From assembly GCA_947632485.1 (NCBI GenBank), contig CANRPJ010000002.1:105981-169980 (forward strand): a DNA stretch of 64,000 nt, written 5' to 3'. The notes under the pieces are model-generated. The model had not been told where the DNA came from. It searched no databases and saw only the letters and a program-made list of their open reading frames with translations. Positions 17,525-24,652 of this stretch are shown one piece after another; within the stretch, counting starts at the first letter, position 1; every line of letters begins with the position of its first letter. A program made the translations under genes and the position numbers. The stretch comes from an uncultured Muribaculaceae bacterium (GTDB taxonomy: Bacteria > Bacteroidota > Bacteroidia > Bacteroidales > Muribaculaceae).

Positions 17525-18604
17525 ATGACAAACAGATTCCGCCTTGCTCTGGCTGCCTGCTCTCTTTGCGTGGCAGCGACTGCTGTAGCCGCAGAGCCTG
17601 AAGACGCAACCGCAGAGACCTCCGACGCTCTGAAGACTGAATTTTTCCCTTCGCCTGCTGCGGCCTACGATGAGCCGGAGAAAGTGCATGTGGCTTTCGA
17701 GACCCGCTTCGATTTCGACTGGACCAAACCCCAGAATGGCGAAAGCCAGGCCGGATTCCACGGCCGCTATCTCAACATGATAGTAAACGGCGAGATCATA
17801 AACGGCCTGAGCTATAACTGGCGCCAGCGCCTCAACAAGTTTGGCGATTTCGGCAACGACGTGTTCAGCGCCACGGACTGGATCTATCTCACCTATCGCT
17901 GGGGCCAGAACCAGAACTGGGCCGTATCGGGCGGAAAGCAGGTGGTGGCCGTGGGCGGATATGAGTATGACGCCGCGCCGATCAATATGTTCTACAGCTC
18001 TCTGTGGTGGACTACAATCGCCTGCTACCAGTTCGGCGTGAGCGGAAGCTACACCACCAACAACGGCAACCATACGATTCTGGCGCAATTCTGCAACTCG
18101 ATGTTTCAGAGCACCAGCTCGCGCTGCTTCAGCTATAACCTCATGTGGCAGGGTCACGTGGGCTTCTGGTCTACGATCTGGAGCGTCAATGCTCTGGAAT
18201 ACCGCCGCGGAAAATTTGCCAACTATATAGCTCTCGGCAACCGCTTCGACTTCTGCAAGTCGGCTTTCCTGGAGCTCGACATCATAAACCGCTATTCCGA
18301 AGGCACCCACTATTTCTTCGGCGACTATTCGCTGATAGGCAAGCTGCAATATAACGTATCGCCCCAGCTGGGCATCTTCGCCAAGGGCGGCTACGAGCGC
18401 TTCCGCCTCGAGCCGGGCTCTCCGGAATCGACCGCTATCGAGAAGCCTTTCATCGGAGCGGGCGTAGAGATATTCCCCCTCAAGCGCTATCATGACCTCA
18501 GGCTGCATGCCGCCTGGGATATGAACCACACTCTGGAGGGACAGCGCTTCAATCAGGTGCAGGTAGGCTGCACCCTCAAGGTGAATCTCCTCTCGGTAAG
18601 ATAA
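17525..18604 (+). CDS. Outer-membrane porin-like beta-barrel protein
   Basis: A 359-residue protein with a signal peptide (start MTNRFRLALAAC, cleavage near AVAAEP). The ATG at 17456 was rejected because it lies within the promoter region and would hide the signal peptide. The mature part alternates polar and aromatic residues in many short strands (YNWRQRLNKFGDF, WIYLTYRWG, NWAVSGGKQVV), as in phosphate-selective-porin-like proteins. It probably forms a channel in the outer membrane. A 60-base spacer leads to a membrane-transporter gene in the same direction, so both may share an mRNA. Confidence 0.75.
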   Translation: MTNRFRLALAACSLCVAATAVAAEPEDATAETSDALKTEFFPSPAAAYDEPEKVHVAFETRFDFDWTKPQNGESQAGFHGRYLNMIVNGEIINGLSYNWRQRLNKFGDFGNDVFSATDWIYLTYRWGQNQNWAVSGGKQVVAVGGYEYDAAPINMFYSSLWWTTIACYQFGVSGSYTTNNGNHTILAQFCNSMFQSTSSRCFSYNLMWQGHVGFWSTIWSVNALEYRRGKFANYIALGNRFDFCKSAFLELDIINRYSEGTHYFFGDYSLIGKLQYNVSPQLGIFAKGGYERFRLEPGSPESTAIEKPFIGAGVEIFPLKRYHDLRLHAAWDMNHTLEGQRFNQVQVGCTLKVNLLSVR

Positions 18605-18668
18605 TTGCGCGATCAGAGCAGAAACAAACAAAACAAAACCGAAATAACCTAATTATCACTAAAGCCGT

Positions 18669-19883
18669 ATGGCAATCTCAATTCTCAAGCTAACAAGCCG
18701 CCACCGGGCGCTCTCAGGCAACCGGCGCTGGATGGAGCCTCTGATCTTCCTGATAGTGCTCCTCCTCTTCTTCGGCTACCTCTCCTACCGGATGGGTCTG
18801 GCCAATATGATGAACACCCTTATGCAGACGAGCTATTCGCTGCTGCTCGAAACCGTGTTCTTCATCATGGGTATCACGGTGCTCATGGGAGCCCTCTCGA
18901 AGCTGCTCGCCGAGTTTGGCGTAGTAGACCTGTTTGAGAAGATCCTGCGCCCGCTTATGAAGCCTCTCTTCAACCTTCCGGGTGTAGCCGCTCTGGGAGC
19001 CGTAGTGACCTTCCTCAGCGATAACCCGGCTATCATCGCACTTTCGAAGAACAATAAGTTTGCCCAGAACTTCAAGGTCTATCAGCTCGTGAGCCTCACC
19101 AACTTCGGCACGGCCTGGGGTATGGGTCTGGTAGTGCTCATGTTCATGATGGCCCAGGGCTATGCCACCGGCGCCCTGATAGGCCTGCTTGGAGCAGCCT
19201 GCGGCTGTATCATATCAACGCGCCTCATGCAGCGCTTCACCCTCAAGGCTCACCCCGAATACGACCTGATGGTAGGCGATTTCGAGGGTCTGAATATCAA
19301 GGCTGAGCCGATGAAGACCTTGTCGAACCGCCCGAAGGTGCAGACGGAAGTGGCAACCGATGAGAACCAGAGCACCTTCATGCGCGTGCTCAATTCGCTT
19401 CTCGACGGTGGCAAGCAGGGTGTGGAGCTCGGCATGGGCATCATTCCGGGTGTGCTCATCATCTCTACTCTTGTGATGATGCTTACCTTCAACACTACCG
19501 AATTTACCGGCGCCGCCTATCAGGGCGTAGGCCTTCTGCCTTATCTGGCCGACAAGGTGAACTGGCTCTTCGTATGGCTCTTCGGCTTCGAGAACTCTGA
19601 GCTTCTCGCCTTCCCGATGACTACTCTGGGTGCCGTAGGCGCCGCTATCGGTCTTGTGCCCTCTTTCGCAGCGCAGGGCATTCTCAATGGCAATGCAGTA
19701 GCAGTGTTTACCGCTATGGGTATGTGCTGGAGCGGCTTCCTCAGCACCCACGCCGCCATGCTCGACACGATGGGCTTCCGCCACCTCATCTCGAAAGCTA
19801 TCCTTGCTCATGCAATAGCCGGTTTCTTCGCCGGAGTGATAGCCCACTGGGCTTACGTAGGCATAACTCTGCTGATTGGCTAA
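18669..19883 (+). CDS. Gate-domain (nucleoside recognition) inner-membrane transporter
   Basis: A 404-residue polytopic membrane protein with about ten helices. Two Gate-type repeats can be seen: one around residues 60-160 (MGALSKLLAEFG, LSDNPAIIALSKN) and one at about 240-400 (GVELGMGIIPGVLIIST, TLGAVGAAIGLVPS). Such proteins resemble spore-maturation SpmA/SpmB and nucleoside permease gates; the substrate is not known. It follows the porin gene and ends at a strong terminator. Confidence 0.75.
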   Translation: MAISILKLTSRHRALSGNRRWMEPLIFLIVLLLFFGYLSYRMGLANMMNTLMQTSYSLLLETVFFIMGITVLMGALSKLLAEFGVVDLFEKILRPLMKPLFNLPGVAALGAVVTFLSDNPAIIALSKNNKFAQNFKVYQLVSLTNFGTAWGMGLVVLMFMMAQGYATGALIGLLGAACGCIISTRLMQRFTLKAHPEYDLMVGDFEGLNIKAEPMKTLSNRPKVQTEVATDENQSTFMRVLNSLLDGGKQGVELGMGIIPGVLIISTLVMMLTFNTTEFTGAAYQGVGLLPYLADKVNWLFVWLFGFENSELLAFPMTTLGAVGAAIGLVPSFAAQGILNGNAVAVFTAMGMCWSGFLSTHAAMLDTMGFRHLISKAILAHAIAGFFAGVIAHWAYVGITLLIG

Positions 19884-19907
19884 GGCAGACCCTAAATAGA
19901 GGTATCA

Positions 19908-19938
19908 AAGGCGTTTCCCGAGCGGAAGCGCCTTTTTT
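19908..19938 (+). terminator. Rho-independent terminator
   Basis: Stem AAGGCGTTTCC (19908-19918) with GGAAGCGCC and two Ts (19924-19934), one G-U pair, loop of 5, then a run of Ts to 19938. It is 25 bases beyond the Gate-protein stop. Confidence 0.88.
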
Positions 19939-19976
19939 ACAGCCCTCTGTTGCGGCTCTGAATCGCAAAAAGGTAT

Positions 19977-19984
19977 TACCTTTG
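19977..19984 (+). promoter_or_regulatory. Putative -7 box of the YeiH-family gene
   Basis: TACCTTTG at 19977-19984, 27 bases before the ATG at 20012. No good TTTG at the right distance was seen. A terminator lies just upstream, so a promoter is expected here. Confidence 0.5.
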
Positions 19985-20011
19985 CAGAAAGAATCAGAAC
20001 TTTTTCCCACC

Positions 20012-21019
20012 ATGGCCACATCTTCCAACGCCACTCCAGGATCGAGCCTAGCCCCGATCGGCAAGCCCTTCTACTGGATTCTGCTGATTGTCTGCGCATT
20101 TCCCTATGAGGCAGTGTTCGGGCAGCAGCTTATCACCCCACCGATTGCCCTGTTTCTGGGTCTGGTATTCGCCATGATGTTTGGCACGCCTTGCCCCGTA
20201 GCCAACAAGAAAATATCGAAATATCTTCTTCAGGCTTCAGTGGTAGGCCTTGGATTCGGCATGAACCTTACCGAATCATTGCGCTCGGGCGCCGACGGCA
20301 TGCTCTTCACGATCGTATCAGTGATCGGCGTGATGGTAATCGGCTGGCTGATGACCCGCTACATGAGAATCGACTCTAAGACGGGCTATCTGATCTCTTC
20401 CGGCACTGCGATCTGCGGCGGCAGCGCGATAGCGGCGGTAGGAGGAGTGCTGAAGGCCAACTCCGACCAGATGGCGATGTCGCTGGGAGTGATCTTCATT
20501 CTCAACGCCGTAGCTCTCTTCATATTTCCTCCCCTCGGTCATTTCTTCGGCCTCTCGCAGGAGCAGTTCGGCACGTGGGCAGCTATAGCAATTCATGACA
20601 CCAGCTCCGTGGTAGGCGCCGGCGAGGCCTACGGTCCTGAGGCCTGCCAGCTGGCTACCCTTATAAAATGTACCCGCGCCTTATGGATAATCCCCCTCGC
20701 CTTCTTCACTATCTGGGCCTTCCGCAACCAGAAAGGTGGCGACAACAGAAAGGCGAAGGTATCGATTCCCTGGTTCATTCTCCTCTTTGTGGTGGCGATG
20801 ATTGTGAACACTTACTCGCCCGAGAGCATGAGAGGCTTCTATAATGTGCTCGTGATGATAGCCAAGCGCGCCCTTGTGGCAGTGCTGTTTGCTATCGGCG
20901 CAGGCCTTAGCATCAAGGTAGTGCGCCAGGTAGGAGTCAAGCCGCTCCTGCTTGCCCTGACGGTATGGATGGTGATCGGCGCAGCAAGCCTCTTTGTAGT
21001 GATCTATACAATACCCTGA
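20012..21019 (+). CDS. YeiH/UPF0324 family putative sulfate exporter
   Basis: A 335-residue inner-membrane protein with about ten helices. It carries the family's conserved stretches FGMNL, GTAICGGSAIAAVGGV and AIAIHDTSSVVGAGEAYG. The start at 20012 was chosen because the upstream part of the open frame overlaps the terminator and promoter box. The family has been linked to sulfate or sulfonate export and regulation by LysR proteins, but biochemical proof is thin. It stands between a terminator and an MFS gene 72 bases downstream. Confidence 0.88.
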   Translation: MATSSNATPGSSLAPIGKPFYWILLIVCAFPYEAVFGQQLITPPIALFLGLVFAMMFGTPCPVANKKISKYLLQASVVGLGFGMNLTESLRSGADGMLFTIVSVIGVMVIGWLMTRYMRIDSKTGYLISSGTAICGGSAIAAVGGVLKANSDQMAMSLGVIFILNAVALFIFPPLGHFFGLSQEQFGTWAAIAIHDTSSVVGAGEAYGPEACQLATLIKCTRALWIIPLAFFTIWAFRNQKGGDNRKAKVSIPWFILLFVVAMIVNTYSPESMRGFYNVLVMIAKRALVAVLFAIGAGLSIKVVRQVGVKPLLLALTVWMVIGAASLFVVIYTIP

Positions 21020-21091
21020 CCCGAACAGAAGGCCTGATATCGCGCGGAGCCTGACCGGTTCCGCGTTTTTTAGCAGAGCCACGTATCCGGA

Positions 21092-22474
21092 ATGCCACAT
21101 ACCAGTTTCATAAAGCTTCTGAAGACCTACGTAGGCGTAACGGCGGTATATTTCGCCATGATGCTGACCGTGCTCGACGGCACGATCATGAATGTGGCGC
21201 TCCCTACACTGACGCAGATTTTCGGAGCCGGCGCCTCAGCTACGGTATGGATCGTAAACGCCTATCAACTGGTGATTACGATGCTTCTGCTCTCCTTCGC
21301 ATCGGTAGGCGATATCTGGGGCTACCGGAGAGTGTTTCTCGGAGGCGTGGTGATCTTCACGATCGCTTCCGCTTTCTGCGCTCTGGCTACCTCGCTCCCG
21401 GTGCTTATCGCGCTCCGGGTAGTGCAGGGCATCGGCGCAGCAGCGATTATGAGCGTGAACGTAGCTCTTATCCGAATGATCTATCCTCCGGAGAAGCTGG
21501 GTCGCGGACTCGGATTCAACGCGCTGGTGGTAGCATTTTCGACCGTGACGGGTCCTACGCTCGCCGGATCGCTTCTCGCCATCGGATCGTGGCACTGGCT
21601 CTTCCTAATCAACCTCCCCTTCGGCATCGCGGCATGGCTCATCGGCCGGAAGCATCTTCCTCGGACTCCCGACAAATCGGGAAGCCGACGCTTCGACTGG
21701 ATCAGCGCTGCCGAATGCGCGCTGATGCTCGGCCTGCTGGTAAATGCAGTAGAAGATATATCGCGTGGGCGCGATCTCTGGATTGTGATGACCCAGATCG
21801 CCGTAGTGATAGTGCTCAGTATTTTTCTTGTGCGGCGGCAGAAAGGCAGGGAGAATCCTCTGCTTCCGGTAGATCTTCTTCGGCGTCCGCTCTTCGCGAT
21901 GTCGATATGCACCTCGATCTGCTCCTTTTCTGCGCAGATGCTGGCTATGGTTTCGCTGCCGTTTCTGCTTCAGGACGTGCTTGGCCACGACCCCCTTCAG
22001 GTAGGCCTCCTTATGGCTCCGTGGCCGATAGGAGTGATGATAGCAGCTTTCGTGGCAGGACGCCTCGTAGAGCGGATTCATGGCGGATTGCTGGGGTCAA
22101 TAGGCATGGTGATCTTTGCCTCCGGTCTGCTGCTCCTCTTTCTCCTTCCTCCCGGAGCGGGCGACTGGCAGATATTATGGCGAATGTTTCTCTGCGGAAT
22201 CGGCTTCGGCACATTCCAGACCCCCAACAATGTGACGATAGCTTCCTCCTCCCCTATGGGCCGGAGCGGCGCCGCAGGAGGAATGCAGGGAGCTGCCAGA
22301 GTGCTCGGTCAGACTTTAGGCACCACCTTCGTGGCAGTAATCTTCAGGGTCTACGCCGGTGCGCCGGGAGCGCGCGTGAGTCTCATAGCAGCTATGGGAG
22401 TGGCCTTGGCAGCAGCCATTATGAGCGGATTCAGGCTCACACAGCCTTTCCCCTACAAAGGGCCGAAAAAATAA
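21092..22474 (+). CDS. MFS drug:proton antiporter, DHA2 (14-helix) family
   Basis: A 460-residue permease with 13-14 helices. Helix 1 carries LDGTIMNVALPTL, the DHA2 signature, and the loop 2-3 motif appears as GDIWGYRRVF; motif C is present in helix 5 (GPTLAGSLL). Members expel drugs, dyes or bile salts. It is likely transcribed with the YeiH-family gene or from its own promoter; no regulator is adjacent. A long frame on the same strand in another phase (21247-22530) is a shadow. Confidence 0.9.
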   Translation: MPHTSFIKLLKTYVGVTAVYFAMMLTVLDGTIMNVALPTLTQIFGAGASATVWIVNAYQLVITMLLLSFASVGDIWGYRRVFLGGVVIFTIASAFCALATSLPVLIALRVVQGIGAAAIMSVNVALIRMIYPPEKLGRGLGFNALVVAFSTVTGPTLAGSLLAIGSWHWLFLINLPFGIAAWLIGRKHLPRTPDKSGSRRFDWISAAECALMLGLLVNAVEDISRGRDLWIVMTQIAVVIVLSIFLVRRQKGRENPLLPVDLLRRPLFAMSICTSICSFSAQMLAMVSLPFLLQDVLGHDPLQVGLLMAPWPIGVMIAAFVAGRLVERIHGGLLGSIGMVIFASGLLLLFLLPPGAGDWQILWRMFLCGIGFGTFQTPNNVTIASSSPMGRSGAAGGMQGAARVLGQTLGTTFVAVIFRVYAGAPGARVSLIAAMGVALAAAIMSGFRLTQPFPYKGPKK

Positions 22475-22564
22475 TTTCAAAAAAATGCCGTAGGCGGAGA
22501 ACTTTTTTGGAACCTTCGCTGTTATATTAGTGCATTACAACAAGGACACCAAACACAAGGCCGG

Positions 22565-22592
22565 AACCGCTGCGAAGCGATTTCGGTTTTTT
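22565..22592. terminator. Stem-loop terminator between MFS and DUF3037 genes
   Basis: AACCGCT, loop GCGA, AGCG then CGGTT with a 3-base bulge, followed by six Ts on the plus strand. It ends the MFS mRNA; it may also end the converging minus-strand mRNA. Confidence 0.5.
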
Positions 22593-22606
22593 CCTTTCAG
22601 CCGTTA

Positions 22607-22993
22607 CTATAATACCTGTTCGGAGAAGATGCGGTCGAAGGTAGCCTCAAGATCATCTGTTATCCCGGGGTGAGGGCGAGAAGTGGTAATGGCAGCGCTA
22701 CGCACCGCCGAGAGCCACCGGAAGCGCTCGTGGGCTTCGAGCATTCCTATCGGCGAACTGTCACCGTTAGCTATCGACTCAAACGATTGTAGCTGCCTCA
22801 CGGCCTCCGAGGTATCGGCATCGGGCCATAAGGCCTGAATCTTCCGGGGATTCCAATGGATACGTGCGCGCACCCAACGGCGACGCTTGCACATCATCAC
22901 GAGCCCGACGTTGATGAATTCTTCCCGCTCTACTCTGGGACTATAACGCACCACGGCGTATTCATACAAGTGATTTCCGCACGGATTCGGCAT
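22607..22993 (-). CDS. DUF3037 domain protein paired with HipA-like kinase
   Basis: A 128-residue protein. The start at MPNPCGNHLYEYAVVRY was chosen because family members begin just before this YEYAVVRYSP motif; the earlier ATG at 23062 lies far inside the kinase gene. It overlaps the end of the kinase gene by 32 bases. DUF3037 (EREEFINVGLVM is typical) is often next to HipA-type kinases, hinting at a toxin-antitoxin-like or regulatory unit. Its biochemical function is unknown. Confidence 0.78.
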   Translation of the reverse strand: MPNPCGNHLYEYAVVRYSPRVEREEFINVGLVMMCKRRRWVRARIHWNPRKIQALWPDADTSEAVRQLQSFESIANGDSSPIGMLEAHERFRWLSAVRSAAITTSRPHPGITDDLEATFDRIFSEQVL

Positions 22994-23747
22994 GGTCGAC
23001 AAAGATTTTTGAGTTTGACAATCTGGTAGTAAGGAAATCAAGATAAACTCTCCTCTGCTCATCTACCGGAATTTCAGGGAAAGATTCCGCAAGCCATTCA
23101 TCTGGAATAAGATCTACCACTTCGCGGAGAAAGCCGGGCGTTATTAGCCGGTGCATCTCCTCATCTACGCGCCTTAGTTCGCCCGCCAGCGGGAGCAGGG
23201 CATGCTTCTCAATATATGGGAAAGGTGATAGCGCCGCCTTCTCCCAGCCGCTCCAGTTGTGGTGAAAATAGAGCGACGACCCGTGGTCGATCAGCCATAG
23301 CTCCCTATTCCACCATAACATATTGGTATTCAATGCCGTTCTATCCACATTGGTAAGAAACGCATCAAGCCATACGATACGCGAAGCCGTAAGGGAGTCG
23401 GTAGTATTTACCGCCACGTCCCAGCTATAGGCGCCGGCAAGGAAGCTGAGTCCGAGATTCGTCCCGGTGCTGGCACGAAGCAGATCCTGGATCTCCTCAT
23501 CGCCTTCTGTGCGTCCGAAATCCTCGTCAAGATCAAGAAATACCAGCTCCGGCACCCTAAGACCGGCTCTGCGGGCTATCTCACCACCAACGAGTTCGGA
23601 AATCACGGCCTTTGCTCCATGACCACCTCCTTTGAATTTCACCACATACTTGAAATCATCGTCGGCCTCCGCAAGAGCAGGAAGCGAACCGCCCTCGCGC
23701 AATGGCATTATATATCGGCTAAGAGCCTGTCTTCTCAGTTCTATCAT
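22962..23747 (-). CDS. Small HipA-family kinase
   Basis: A 261-residue protein with a HipA-like kinase fold, shorter than E. coli HipA (about 440) and without its N-terminal subdomain. Visible motifs: KFKGGGHGAKAVISELVGGEIA (ATP-loop region), VDRTALNTNML (catalytic Asp and metal-binding Asn) and LIDHGSSLYF (the DFG-equivalent Asp). The substrate is unknown; HipA itself phosphorylates glutamyl-tRNA synthetase. The partner DUF3037 gene overlaps its 3' end, and no HipB-like HTH gene is adjacent on this strand. Confidence 0.75.
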   Translation of the reverse strand: MIELRRQALSRYIMPLREGGSLPALAEADDDFKYVVKFKGGGHGAKAVISELVGGEIARRAGLRVPELVFLDLDEDFGRTEGDEEIQDLLRASTGTNLGLSFLAGAYSWDVAVNTTDSLTASRIVWLDAFLTNVDRTALNTNMLWWNRELWLIDHGSSLYFHHNWSGWEKAALSPFPYIEKHALLPLAGELRRVDEEMHRLITPGFLREVVDLIPDEWLAESFPEIPVDEQRRVYLDFLTTRLSNSKIFVDHAESVRKSLV

Positions 23748-23806
23748 ATAGATTTAACGCTTTGCAGCCTGAAATCTTATAATCCCCAGAAAAACTCAAG
23801 AGATAT

Positions 23807-23839
23807 TTTATTTACAAGTAAAATATTTTCGTACCTTTG
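23807..23839 (+). promoter_or_regulatory. Promoter and possible operator of toxin-antitoxin pair 1
   Basis: TACCTTTG (23832-23839) is a -7 box. Upstream lies the inverted repeat TTTAC-AA-GTAAA (23811-23822), within the promoter. Its minus-strand reading TTTTACTTGTAAAT resembles TTTTACTTAAAT upstream of the paralogous pair at 34371, so both may bind their own HTH protein. The operator role is inferred. Confidence 0.45.
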
Positions 23840-23867
23840 CGTTATCTTATTAAAGAAGCCTATAGCT

Positions 23868-24338
23868 ATGAGTGAAGTTGAGCTATATTTGATAAACGAA
23901 GGTGAAAACTGCACAATCTATACACTGCAATTTCTTCGTGATACTGAATCTAAATTTGAAAAATTTATTACAAAATTCAGAAATGATGCTGAATTTAGCG
24001 AAGATTTCCTAAAAATCGCTACCTTCATAAAAAGGATAGCCATAACAGGCGCACAAGAGCGTTATTTTCGTAATGAAGGAAAGATGAATGATTCTGTCGT
24101 GGCCCTTCCGGTTACCTCCTCAAGGCTAAGACTCTATTGTCTTCGGCTTACTGATAAGATTCTCATATTAGGAAATGGAGGAGTTAAAAGAACACAACGG
24201 TATGAAGAGGACTCAATCTTAAATGGCTACGTAATGACTCTTCAGAAGTTTGAACAACTTCTAAATGAAGAAGTTGCCAACGGCAATGCTACTATAACCG
24301 AATCTACAATAGAAACTGATATTATATTTGAGCTATGA
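23868..24338 (+). CDS. Candidate RelE/HigB-like toxin of type II pair 1
   Basis: A 156-residue protein, start set at MSEVELYLIN because it follows the promoter and aligns end to end with the 156-residue paralog at 34371 (about 96 identical positions by hand, no gaps). The core reads YFRNEGKM, DSVVALP, then LRLYCLRLTDKILILGNGG, reminiscent of the beta-sheet core of RelE/HigB toxins. That family link is by resemblance only. The last bases overlap the HTH gene as ATGA. The locus is clearly more AT-rich than the flanking genes, which suggests horizontal transfer. Confidence 0.7.
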   Translation: MSEVELYLINEGENCTIYTLQFLRDTESKFEKFITKFRNDAEFSEDFLKIATFIKRIAITGAQERYFRNEGKMNDSVVALPVTSSRLRLYCLRLTDKILILGNGGVKRTQRYEEDSILNGYVMTLQKFEQLLNEEVANGNATITESTIETDIIFEL

Positions 24339-24601
24339 AACGCACATTAAAATCTCTTGACGAAATGTTGGGGCCTATACCGGAAAGCCTGCAAAAGGAA
24401 ACAGATCTTTCTTTCGCAATTTCAGACCGCATATATGCTCTTATGCAGCAACGGGGATTGTCAAAAAAACAATTTGCCGATTCACTCGGCAAAAGACCAT
24501 GCGAAGTGACAAAATGGCTCAGTGGTCAACACAACTTTACTATTTCCACACTCGCGATGCTGTCCTCATTCTTCGGTCAACCTATTATCACAGTGAGTTG
24601 A
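24335..24601 (+). CDS. HTH antitoxin of type II pair 1 (XRE family)
   Basis: An 88-residue protein with a Cro/CI-type helix-turn-helix at about residues 40-80 (GLSKKQFADSLGKRPCEVTKWLSGQ). It starts within the toxin's stop codon (ATGA overlap). It should neutralise the toxin and repress the operon, as in HigBA-type systems. A close paralog is at 34838-35107. The N-terminal 30 residues differ more between the paralogs than the HTH, as expected for toxin-specific pairing. Confidence 0.8.
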   Translation: MKRTLKSLDEMLGPIPESLQKETDLSFAISDRIYALMQQRGLSKKQFADSLGKRPCEVTKWLSGQHNFTISTLAMLSSFFGQPIITVS

Positions 24602-24652
24602 GGTCCACAGGGTGAGATAAAAATTCGTAAATTCGCTCCTCAAAGCCTCAAA

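Noticed and set aside
17450..18631. 393-codon minus-strand frame opposite the porin gene
   Set aside because: Antisense shadow; the plus-strand frame has a signal peptide, promoter box and beta-barrel pattern.
21247..22530. 427-codon plus-strand frame overlapping the MFS gene
   Set aside because: Other-phase shadow rich in Arg and Ser without membrane helices; the MFS frame has clear family motifs.
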